Source of the DNA: Persicaria tinctoria
Lineage: Eukaryota > Streptophyta > Magnoliopsida > Caryophyllales > Polygonaceae
NCBI GenBank assembly: GCA_037127255.1
Contig: JBANSL010000006.1
Location: forward strand, 84,003,350 to 84,067,349
Direction: 5' to 3'
DNA length: 64,000 nucleotides
Below are positions 32,183 through 43,369 of this stretch, piece by piece. Positions within the stretch are counted from its first letter, which is position 1; each line of letters opens with the position of its first letter. Position numbers and translations under genes: made by a program. The notes under the pieces are model-generated. The model worked only from the letters and a program-made list of their open reading frames with translations. It ran no database searches and was not told where the DNA came from.

Positions 32183-32399
32183 TGCTCACTTTCAAGATCA
32201 GAGATGAGGTAATTGAGTATTTATTTTTAATAAAATTGAAAGGCATACAGGTCATGTGGAGTTCAAATTAGTTTGAGCTAGGTACATCACTTGCGGTGAG
32301 CCTAAGGTAAGAAATATCACCTCCGAAGAGCTGGAGAAGAAGGCTATGGAAGCCCATGTGCAGGAAATCATGGAAATTCTGAACGAGGAGACAAAGAAT

Positions 32400-32640
32400 C
32401 TACTAGACATCGACCAAGGTAAGTCGACATCGACTAACAATTTTTCAGAATCTTTGCCAGGTTTTAAGTATGGGGCTGAGGTCGACCAGAAGTACTCGAC
32501 GTTGAGTACTCTAATCGACATCGACCAAACTCAGATGCTCCCAACGACTTCTCCTTTAGCGAACAACCCACCAGTAGCAGAGGAGTACTCGATGTCAACT
32601 AGTCCTACTCGAAGTCGACCAGATCCTGAGGTCCCGAATG
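32400..32640. repeat. TCGA-palindrome array after the protease
   Basis: Repeated ACATCGACCAA, AGTCGACATCGAC, AGTACTCGACG and CGAAGTCGACC words within an open frame (32346-32780). This part is followed by the integrase C-terminus, so the deletion of reverse transcriptase and integrase core lies at or near the array. Confidence 0.7.
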
Positions 32641-32769
32641 CAGATTCAGCGAAGGTAAGCCGAGGTAAGGACATCTCTTCCCCAATTTCAATAAAAGACA
32701 TATGTATACATGGAAGAGGTTTTCCTTTGTATGTGCGCTTATGCAGGGTTTCCAATGACGATCCGAAGG

Positions 32770-32956
32770 AATCGAAGTAGGAGACAAGGTGTATGTCTCC
32801 AAGTCAAAGAATCATTCGTTTCCCAACAAGTTCAATAACAAAAAGATGGGACCTTTCACGGTGCATCAGATCCATTCCGCAAGATTACAACTGATGGACA
32901 AAAATGAAGTCTTATTTGAGGTCCAAGCCACTTGGGTGTTGCAGATGCCACCTTGA
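32770..32956 (+). pseudogene. Gypsy-C integrase C-terminal domain
   Basis: The segment reads EVGDKVYVSKSKN, FPNKF, KMGPFTVHQI and NEVLFEVQATWVLQMPP and then stops (TGA at 32954). This matches the C-terminal part of plant Ty3 integrases (usually VGDKVLLFNS...FPGKL...GPF-V). The zinc finger and DDE core are absent. It is the last coding part of the pol gene. Confidence 0.65.
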
Positions 32957-33109
32957 GTAAAGAAAGAAGAAGTCGGCCTAGCGACTATAAAATCTAGAGC
33001 TTGTAATAAGACAATCGATTTTTAGGATTTTTAGAAACTTTTGGTTTTTGTTTTAAACACTATTATGGATTTTGTCGTTCTAACACAATTTATAGGTACA
33101 AGAAGCTGC

Positions 33110-33260
33110 AGAAGTACTCGACGTAGAGTAAACTACTCGACGTCGACCACACATACGGAGAGAAAAGAGCATGTGATCAAGGAGAAACCACCCTGAGGAT
33201 CCAGTACACTCGATGTCGAGTAGGTGTAGTCGATTTTGACTAACCTTACTCGATGTCGAC
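33110..33260. repeat. TCGA-palindrome array in the 3' non-coding part
   Basis: Five or so units (ACTCGACGTAGAG, ACTCGACGTCGAC, ACTCGATGTCGAG, AGTCGATTTTGAC, ACTCGATGTCGAC) after the end of pol, where no protein is read. Confidence 0.75.
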
Positions 33261-33341
33261 CACCTTGCAGCGTTCTTCAACCCTTGATTCCGACCTTCTG
33301 CACTTTTGTCTAGTAAGTTTCTTTATTTACCCTTGATTTTA

Positions 33342-33383
33342 TACAGTGAGGACACTGTAATATTTAAGTATGGGGTAGGGGAA
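33342..33383 (+). promoter_or_regulatory. Inner hairpin and GGGG-rich tract of Gypsy-C
   Basis: TACAGTGAGGACACTGTA (33342-33359) is a perfect 7-bp stem with an AGGA loop. It is followed by TTTAAGTATGGGGTAGGGG, resembling the polypurine tract at the 3' LTR. Compare 48290-48324. Confidence 0.6.
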
Positions 33384-33433
33384 GGGCTGACTTTGTGCAT
33401 ATTTGATTATACTTTGTGCATATATTATCATAT

Positions 33434-36400
33434 TGTAACGGCCCGGGATTGTGATTCTCGGGTTACGTTTTGAGAGATGAAACCCCTCGTTAGGATCTTG
33501 CGCACCGAGTACAGGTTGAAGGTTTGAAATTCTAATCTAACATTTTGAAGTGGGATTTCATGCCCAAAATTCGAAGGGATCGTTGGAATCCCCGGGGAAG
33601 TCCCCTATACCTGTCGTAAGTCTAAGTGTGAAGAAACCAATAATCATACAAATAGCGGAATCAAGGTGTAATACAAAAGAGTGCCACGGCAGAGCCGGGT
33701 CAAAACCAAATCAGTAAGCGTATTTATCGAAATCAAATAAGCGATGTTAGTGAGGTTAGACCATTTCTTTGCAATCGCCTAAGAGAGTTCCCATGTCACG
33801 GAAGTAACGAACAATCTTGCTACAAAACAAACCTAAAAAAATATGTATGCAGGGCGGTGTCAGATCGAAGCCTACGCAATACAATCCCAAACAAGCAGAC
33901 ACATACACACGCTAGTCCTAATAAAGATGCTTCTAGATGCAAGGCGGAATATTAACACACTAACATGCTCCTAAGATCAAGTGCTTAAATATAATAAGGC
34001 CTTAGCACCGAATACCAAGTGGTATATCCCTCTCCTACCTCCACCCCCTTCCGATAGGGCGGAGACTGGCCAGCTCGTGAATGCATTCCATGATAATCGG
34101 GCGGCACACATGCCCAACCTGTTCCACAATAAAGCCCGTAGGCATCTCATAATATAAGGAAGTTTCATGACTCGATTGACTCAGGACGGGATCCGATGGG
34201 ACTAGGTCGTCCTATAACCCTAACAATGACTCTAGTTACTTCACAGATAACGGCCGTTCTGTTTACAAAAGCAATGAGTAAACGAATGCTCAATTATGAG
34301 TGGAATCCTAGCAGGATACTACATGAAATGCTTCATTATGAATGCAAGCACCTAGTATGCACATGGCTACAAGCAGGGAGATCTCTTTTCGAATCTGAGT
34401 AAGCTCGTATAGGAACTCACCTAGCAGTGTAGAACAGCAAGGTAAGCATTACGATAGATTAAAGATCACCTAGATACATATCAGAACACATATATATAAG
34501 TCTACGTCTAATAATTCAAGCACTCAAAGCATACATCATTCAATAAAATTAACCACATCATAATCATCATTCTATGAAGATCAACCATTCATCTCATTGC
34601 CACATTCCGTAAGACCACATCATTCTCATCATTCTATTCAACCACATTTATATTTCCGCAATAATATTCAGCATTGCCATTTATCTCAAGTTCACCATAT
34701 TCATCATAGCTCATAAGCGATTAGAGAAACGATACATAACTTAACATCTCATCATGCTATTAGTCAACCAATCATGTCATTAGTCCACATATGTCATGAT
34801 ATTAGACAACCATGCACATCAATCATGCTAGTTAGTCATCGAGTACATAATTCCCGAGTTAGTCACGAAAACCGTTTTAATTTCCTTTGTGAAAACCAAG
34901 CTTCAGTCTTCAAGACAATTATTCCAAAACAACTCGACAAAGTTAAGGTATTCTCAAAATCCTCTTTTAACTTTATTAAATCAATTTCCATATATCAAAT
35001 CAACTCTAACCTTTAAAACATTTTTCAAAATTCTTTTCCGAATCCAAGTCCAATTAAGATATTTTTCAATCTCAACAATAACATTATACAATACTCGATT
35101 TTCAATTTAATTTAATATTTATATCTATATTTATAAGTCTTAAAGTATAATTTACATTTTTACCAAAATTTGGTCCCAAAATCCGGATGTATGAAGAAAG
35201 ACCCAAATTCATTTAAGGCTTCTAAATTTTAACATAAATAAAAAGAAAACTCAAAACCGACCCTCCTATTTTATTAATTTCCCAAAACCTGACACACCTT
35301 TTCACTAAACCCAACCGAATACCCTTAAACAATTAAAAGGCCCAAATCATTTTAGTTCTGAAAAGACAAATTTTTTCGGCCCACCAAATCAGGCCCAAAA
35401 GCCATCCAACCAAATTCATTTCTTCAATTATGAAAACCGAAGCAAGGTTTTAGAACAAAGGGCTGGGCCCCAGTGACGTGGCGCTAAGGTGGAAGTGAAG
35501 TGGAAGGGGACCCAAGGTCATCTCCATCCTCCTGATGATGTTTGGAAAAACACAGAGAACAACGCTCCTCTTGTGTTCGAAAAGAAAAACCGAAGGAGGA
35601 AGAGAAAGAAGGCCGCCGGCGGTGGCGTCGAGGCTCCGACCTCTCAAATCAACTAACTGAAACTGATACACACATGAACGGGAAGGGGAAAGAAGAAGGA
35701 GTGGGAAGAAAGCTCACCGAGATTTTGAAGCTTCACCGGAGATTTATCGAGGTTAATCGGGCTTGTCGGTGGCCCAATTGAGCTCGCCGGAGGTAAATCG
35801 GTACCGGCTTGCCCTGGGACAAAGGGATGGGTCATAAGGGCGGACCTTTATTGAGTTTTAGAGTGAGAAGAGTGAAAAGAGGCTTACCAAGGTGCTCGGA
35901 GAAAATAGAGCGAAGGAGCTGGACGGCTCGACGTTGTCTCCGGCGTCGGAGGAGTTGCTGTTGGGCTCGACGGGTAAACAGAGGCAGGGTTCTTGAGGTG
36001 CTCAGAGCTGTTCGGGGTTGCTGGAAAGAGAGGAAGGAGAGCTGGTGGTGGTGTGGTCAACAGTTCAAGAAGGGGGAGTGGTGGCGGTGTTCTCGGTCAG
36101 CAAAGGAAGGGACAAGGAAGAGGGAAAGGAGGGAAGAACTTTGGGAAGGGTTGTGCTTGAATTTTGTGTGAAGGATAATGAAAGAGGGGAGAATGTAGGT
36201 GTTGAAAATGAAGGGAGGGCTAGGTTCTGCATCCCCCTTTTTTCTTTTTTCTGAAAAGATGAAGAGAGGTAGGCAGGTCTTTGGCCAATTCAGAAATGGC
36301 ATAGGTAGGTGTTGTTTGTTTGTTTCCTATGTAAGGGAGATTCAAGAAATGAGGGTAGGAGGTTTAGATAGAATTTTACCCCAATAGGAGGGGATGATTT

Positions 36401-36691
36401 GGAATAGATAGGAATGGGAGAAGTTGACCGAATTTGTGGTCCCGGGTCGGGGATTTGAATTTACGACGATTGGTCTTTCAACTTCCGCTCTCTCAATTGA
36501 TTATATTTTTTTTCTTGAAATTCCGAGGGAAGATGTTGCCACATTAGTTTTCAAAATTTTATTTAGGTCGGAAATCCGCTTCGTAAGTCTTAAAATCTGA
36601 GTTGGAGAGTTTTCCGCTAAATCCCGCTTTAAAATTCATTTTGATTTTATTTTTTCGTGAAATTTAGGGTTTGAAAATCCGAACCTTTGCA
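33434..36691 (-). repeat. Gypsy-I, 3' LTR of a minus-strand Ty3 element (about 3.26 kb)
   Basis: On the minus strand it starts TGCAAAGGTTCGGATTTTC (36691) and ends GGGCCGTTACA (33434). It is preceded by TTCGGGGACGAGACTTG and a purine tract (AGAGGTGGATGA), as in Del/Tekay chromoviruses. No second LTR or pol frame is seen in the window. The left flank CATAT (33429-33433) is the presumed target copy. Within it, 35440-36200 is a GC-rich leader-like region. Confidence 0.5.
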
Positions 36692-38882
36692 TCATCCACC
36701 TCTAAAAACAAGTCTCGTCCCCGAAACTAAAATCATTCGAAAGTAGGGGATGAAGTTCGAAACAGGTGAGTCCAAGGATCACGCCATCGATCCCGTAAGT
36801 GCCTCATAAGGGCCCCTATGAGATTCTCACAGTATCTTCATCATGATCATAATATCCTCGATAGGTCATAGCGAGAGTGTGATACGGGCCCTTACCACAT
36901 CCTTGCCCCGAGTGCTCGATTATATCATAACTCGAATAGCATTACGACATCTCCACTAGGTCTTAGCAAACAGTCTATAAGAGCCCCTATAAAATGCATG
37001 TATCCACTTCGTGGGGTGTCATAATGCAAGCTCGGTTAGAAAATTTCAAGAGGGATCTCAGTTTGAAAAGGTTTTGTCTCAAAATCATCGAAGTTCTTGA
37101 TCGCGTTCAATTTCTCGAAATTCAAGTTAGTCCTTTTTAACATCATTCAAAATCCCTTAACCCGATGTTAGTCAAGCAAGTTTCAAATCTCAGGAGGTGG
37201 AATCATCCACCTCTAAGGGCTAATCTCATATTTCCTTCCTAGGTTCCCAGTTAGAATCACATTTCATCAATTCAGTTCTAGCATCCGAGCAATTCCAGTT
37301 CACGGCATCATATACCATATAACAATTGTATAACATAGCAATCGTATCATGCATTCATAAACATATCATACTCATGTTAGGGTAGTCACATGCCATAACA
37401 AATCTAGCATAGCATCGCACATAGTAGAATTCTTTATATCATACCCCAGAAGTTGCACATCATTTCAGTCAGATAAGCACATCATACTTACGCTAACTAT
37501 CAAGCATCATCACATTAGAGGCAAACAAGTACTTCCGTACACTATCATTTCATCAAGTTCAGTGGATAAATACGTTAGTACTAACAGCCTACTATCGTCT
37601 ATCGCATAGAACTCACAGAACACTCGGCCCCAAGTAAAGACTACACCAGATCACATCCTCAAGGGAATCTGCCTATAACTATCAACCATAACAAGACACG
37701 ACCACTACTCCTTATCTCTCACATCAAGATCAACCTCACCTAGGTCTATCAACTCAAATCTGATACTATTTCTAAATACCATTGCATTCCGCTTAGTACA
37801 CAATCTTCCTAGCCTCATAACTATGCGCAAATCAAGGCTTGCATCCCAAACCAATTACTAGGTCTCCCAACTCTTACGCCACCAAACCATGCATCTAAGG
37901 ATCAATCGACTTCAATATCCCAAGCTCAAGTCCTAACCTTCCACTCAACCATCTACAACCAATATCTCAGAGTTCACGATTGCCCGATTCCCTATTCTGT
38001 CAAGCTCAACACTTCGACCATCTACCAAGACTCCCTATAGACACATCCCAAGTCCTCGATTGAACTGCTCTCATGATAGATCTAGACGTTTTTTAACAAT
38101 CTCTCTTACTTTTCCTAGGCTCTTAAGACTCCGTCTGACCAACATCTCCCAAAGAGACATCTCGAATCACCTTGCTATCATGATCATACTTCCAACACCA
38201 CTAACCACTCTCACTAACCATCCACCTCTAAGAACCCAACTAATATTGGCCATCTCACGCTTGTTACCCTCGACTAGCTCTAACGCAGAAGCCCATCTAG
38301 TGCTACTTTCAACCATGAATCACCAAGACCCTCATTGCCAACGCCTATCCTCAAAGATTAACCACTGATTCTACCTACTCATTCCATTCCGAAACTCACG
38401 AAACTGTAACCGCTCATGACTCCTCAAAGTTGACTTACTCTATATCCTCTTCCCAGCATTTTTCGAAATTACCTCAAGCTACCACTCCTTAACCACGACG
38501 CCTTAGTCCCTAAGCCTCTATCCATCAACCATTCTCCCCAAGGAAACTTTATGTCATCCTAGCTCGAATTACCCATAACATCGCAACTTGACCAATTCTC
38601 TCACAATTCTCTAACCTATAGGATTCCACCAAGTACCACACTTTACCAAACTTTCTAAAATCCTTCTTCCTCTAGCGCTCTCAATGCCTTACGCTCGCCT
38701 AGTTCTCAATTCCAAGCTCAGAATCTCCATATCTCATCCTCAAGCCTATGGTCTTACTAGAATTCGCAACGTCATCCTTGCCTAGCTACCAACCTTTCCT
38801 CAAAAACTTATCTCACATCCTCAATTACCTCAATAGCCATAATAATCTCCACTCATAACTTCCGGTGCCTTCCCACAGAGAA
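36692..38882. other. Interior of Gypsy-I, no gene recognised
   Basis: About 2.2 kb. The first 20 bases form the purine tract of Gypsy-I. Around 37190 GAGGTGGAATCATCCACCTC is an 8-bp inverted repeat repeating the tract's words. The rest has only short frames and no motif. Confidence 0.35.
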
Positions 38883-40044
38883 TGTAGTGTGATAAGTACG
38901 AGTCGATCCCACAGAGAATCAAGTTATTCCTAAGTTAAGTTTATTTACCAATTAGTATCAAACGGGGGGTTTTTGGGTGGTGAAAATAAGAAAGAAAATA
39001 AAATAAACTATAAACAAATTAATGCAAAGCAATTTAGAGAAAATCGTTCCACCTACAACTATCCACTTTATTTGGTTGAATTGATATTGTAACTTCCTCT
39101 TGTCCTTTTATGATTCCTATGAATGCCCTTGTCTCAACCTAATATAGTTACTAGTCCAATCAGTCTTAGAAACCCTTATCAATCGAACAGTCCCTAAAGA
39201 AGGATTTAACCCAATTGATAGCTTTAAGACCAGAGATTAACCAAGGTATTTGCAGTCCCTAAAAAGGGATTTAACAACACATCCAACTTCATACCCATCC
39301 AATTAGTTCAATCAGCCCTAAAGGGATAAGTTTGCCACTTGGGTTAAGGTTCACAATCAGGAATCTACAAAACCCTAGCAATTGAATTGATTCAACCAAG
39401 TTGATCTGACAAGATAAAATAAAACAATAAAAAATTCAAGCACAAAGAAGTCGAAACATTCAATATGGAAAATAAGGAACAAGAATTAGAAACTCACAAT
39501 TCAATCTCAAACAAAGCTTCAAATTGTAGACAGAACGGGAGAGTTTAGGTCTCCAGAAAAATAAGACAAAAGACAATTAGGGTTAAGAGGAGAATGTAAA
39601 CAAAACTAGTCGGCCGGTCACGTTAACACGTTCGGCCTCTTTTTCACTTGCCGTATGAATGAATGTGTTATATATATTGCAATTCCCATCTTAACTATCT
39701 ATCTAAACTTTATATAATATTAATAATATAAATCTAATTTATCTATCTTATTCACGTAAATATAATAATAATAACAGTAACGTGGATAGCAACTTTCAAG
39801 TCATGTGCTTCTTCCGTAATTCATCAACCCGGCCCACCGTGGCTTCCAATTTGCAAAACAATTCCATATGTTACTATGGATCTCCGAATTCATACGATCC
39901 AGCTCAAAAATACCTGAAATGTATAAAAACACTAGTGTAGACTCCAAAACCAAATAATATAAATTAAGCTATAAAATATGTAAAAATGCTCTAAATTAAT
40001 ATGCAACTCTATATCTAAAACATGACTAAAATATACTCTAACCA
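38883..40044 (-). repeat. Gypsy-H 3' LTR (about 1160 bp)
   Basis: On the minus strand it begins TGGTTAGAGTATATTTTAG beside the GGGG-rich tract and ends near CACACTACA. The left edge is uncertain, because CCCACAGAGAAT occurs on both sides of it (38871 and 38909). Confidence 0.6.
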
Positions 40045-40082
40045 ACTACCCCGTGCTTAGACTTTTGCTTGTCCTCAAGCAA
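40044..40082 (-). promoter_or_regulatory. LTR-proximal hairpin and polypurine tract of Gypsy-H
   Basis: Minus strand: TTGCTTGAGGACAAGCAA (40065-40082), a 7-bp stem with an AGGA loop, then AAGTCTAAGCACGGGGTAG, then the LTR. Confidence 0.7.
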
Positions 40083-43000
40083 TGAAAAACAAATATAGAA
40101 TTAATTATCCGACAAATAAGATATTCATGCTATAATTTAGAAAAGCAACATCACGTAGTAGGAGCGATGAACAACAGAACAGACATCCTAACAAGTATAT
40201 GAGCGATCCAATAGTAAAGACAAATTTAATCCAACCTCACCGAGATAATGTGTTTCACTCAAGCTCTCATGTGTTTAGGCTTTAAAGTTCAACTCTCAAC
40301 TCAATCCAAAATGCTTTATACACCGTGAATGTCATTACTTGAAAACAACATCATGAGGAATTTTATAAGGTTGTAATGGGGCTTTGGTAGGAACATAAGG
40401 TATGAGAAATATTTAGGCTTGTGGTGCTAAAAATCCGGGAAAAAAGAACAACAACCAACCAGAATAACACCAAAACTTCCATACTTCACAAACCATTCCA
40501 ATAACATAAACTCCAATACACATCAATAAGCACTTCGATTTCAATAGCCATACAACTTATGCATTTTTTTATTTATTATGATGACTTCTTTTCTTTTATG
40601 CTTACTTTTGCCCCTAGGTGAATTTTATCCTCCCTAGGTTCAAGCTTACTAGACTTTTACTCCTAAGTGAATTTTATCCTCCTTAGGCCCCTAGTAATAA
40701 GTCATCTCTATTATGCAATAAGGGTTACCTTATTTCGGCTATGCCTCTCGCAATGCACAACCATATATACATCATCTCCACTCAAAGCAACTCCAACACA
40801 AAGTTTTTTCACCAATTCTTCTCCTAATTCCCGGGTAGGGTCAGGCTAATCATTGGTTATGATATATTTTTGTGGAGCTATAAAAAAAATAAGCTTTAAG
40901 GCTCAGATGGGCTTCAAGCACAGGATAATGCAAAGGGTAGATAAGGTATAATACGGCTAAAGAAAACATGCCTCAATCATTTGAAATTCACAAGCAAAAG
41001 ACATGTGCAATACAGTATTGAAATAAGAAGCATATGGAGAGTATAATCACACAATAAAAGCACAAGAGAATAATATGTAAAGTCCCTATAAGGCCAAAAC
41101 AAACTCACAAAGGGTTATATTTTTGCTAGATTTCAATTAAACCTCAACTATGAACCATACTTGCTCAATTATATTCTCAAATCATGCTCTAAAATCATTT
41201 TCAAGCAATTCAATCAAATCATGGGATTTATGCAATTACGATCATAAAAATGAATTAGAGGACAAACTAAACTAAGGGTATCGTTAATAACACCTAAATG
41301 CAATGAAATGCATAACAAAAATTGAAAAAAAAAACAAAAAAAAAAAAAGCAGAAAACTAACATATATATATATATAAAGACGGAGCTACACTTAAATTCC
41401 TCACCCCATGCTTAAAATCTTACTTTGTCCTCAAAGTAAAGAAAAAGAATGAAAGAAAGGTAGAGGAAACTCATAAAGTAATAAGGCATTCGAAACAAGC
41501 TTTCAGTTCAAATCCGGAATTGGTGGTGTAGTGTAGCCTCTGAACAGACCAAGAAATTCAGCAACCTCTCAAAGGTATAGGACTAGGGTGTTTGAGTAGA
41601 AGCTTTCAGCAACAACTTGGATGCATCTAACATTGTGAAACGTTGGAGGCAGAAAAAATATAGGCAGTCTCCTTTGTAATTTGTCCTGGCCAAAACAAAA
41701 GACAAAGAAAACACACAACAACCAACCACATTCCAACATCCAAGAAAACTATATCATCCAAGTAAAAGAACAAAACCAAAGTCCAAACAACTAAAATCGG
41801 CCCCAATAGCTCATACTCAATCACTTACGACAAATTTAAAACATGATTTTCAAGTGATTTCAGGGAAAAACCTAGCTAATAAAAATTAAAGCATGTGCCC
41901 CATCTCATAGTAGCTATACTTGTCTTGATAATAGCACTTGACAATAACAAAAATCAGCCCTATAGATCATGCTCATCCATACTTTGCAACTAATGAAATT
42001 CATGAAAAGAAATTGATATGGACACAGGGAGCAGTAAACAACAACCAATCATAAAAATCATATAGGCCGGGATGAAGCACAAACTAACTGATGTAGAGAG
42101 TAGCAAAAATAACTCAGCTGATTTTAGATATGATGAGAAGAAACTGATCAGCTACAGAGTTCAAGGCATAAGAGTTTCAAAATCAACATTAAGGCATCTC
42201 AACAAAATCATCAATAAACTCGCTCAAGAGCAAACAGACCCAAATGGAAAAATCTTATAGTACACGTAATCTAGTCCAGGAGAATGCTCAAAAGCCAGAA
42301 AATCATAGCACTACTCCCCTTAATCAAGGTAAAGACAAGCAACACGTAAAATTCAGACTAATCTCACATAACATCCAGAGTTCAAAGTTGAATAGCAAAT
42401 TATCAACAATGCAGCAGTTCAAGCACCTGTTCAGCACAATAGACTTCCTAGGACATTATCAATTACCCACTCAACAATTTCAATCACCAAGATGAGGCAA
42501 AATCCGGCATTCACCCAGCCCCACAACAATCGAACTTTCTCAATCAGTTCAACATTAATTAAGCACACAAACAGTCCGCAAGATCCCAAAATCGAAATCG
42601 ACAAACAATTAGCTCAGGGAGAAGATACCTGCACTGGTGGGGAGGCTAACGGTGGCAGCAACGGCTATCCTCGTCGAGCAAAAACACAGGGCACGGAACG
42701 ACAATAGCTGGAGCTCGTGGTGATGAAGGCGGCCCTAGAAAACCTGCGGTGGTCGGAAGGAGGCCCGGCGGAAGGATTTGAAGTGGTGGCTGGCAGACTC
42801 AAATTCGACACCAAGTCGGGAGTAGCAGCAAAGAGCGACTGAATGGTGGTGCGTTGCCAAAGAAGAAAGTCAGAAAATGCATCGGGACGAGCATTGGCAG
42901 TGAATCGCTGATGGTGATTGGCGACATCGGGAAGGTAGGGAAGAAGACGATGTACTGGCGATGGGGGAATTAGTTTCGCCGGTGTCCTTGGCGTGGGAGG

Positions 43001-43369
43001 CGATGGTTCTGGTGACTAGCAGCGAAAGGCAAGGAAATGAGAGAAAGGCCGGAGGCAGCAGGCGACTAGCAGTAGAAATTCCGAGAGGGGACCGGTGTAG
43101 GGGCAATGCTGGCGGTTGGTAGCCTGGCAGGAGATCGACGCGACTAGAGGGAAACAGGCCACCCTTGGGTTAGGTTCCGTCGAGACAAGGCAAAGGGCGG
43201 TGATGGTAGCCAGGAAGGTCTAGGGGTGGCGAGCGGTAGAGAACAAGGGCTGAGGGAGGCGATGTAGCGGTGGGCGGCTGGTGGCGGCGGGGCGGCGCTC
43301 AAGCAGGGTTGAGACGATAGAGAGAAGGGACATGATGGAAACAGGGTTTTTCTTTTTCTTTTCTTTTTT
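40083..43369. other. Gypsy-H 3' non-coding region, no gene
   Basis: Only short frames are seen. At about 40614-40690 GTGAATTTTATCCTCC occurs twice, both times flanked by CCTA(A/G)G-like words. 41320-41380 is A-rich with a short (TA)n. 42600-43340 is GC-rich and glycine/arginine-like in all frames, resembling a leader rather than a gene. Confidence 0.4.
41396..41438 (-). promoter_or_regulatory. Inner hairpin and GGGG-rich tract of Gypsy-H
   Basis: Minus strand: TACTTTGAGGACAAAGTA (41421-41438), a 7-bp stem with an AGGA loop, then ATTTTAAGCATGGGGTGAGG. Confidence 0.65.
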
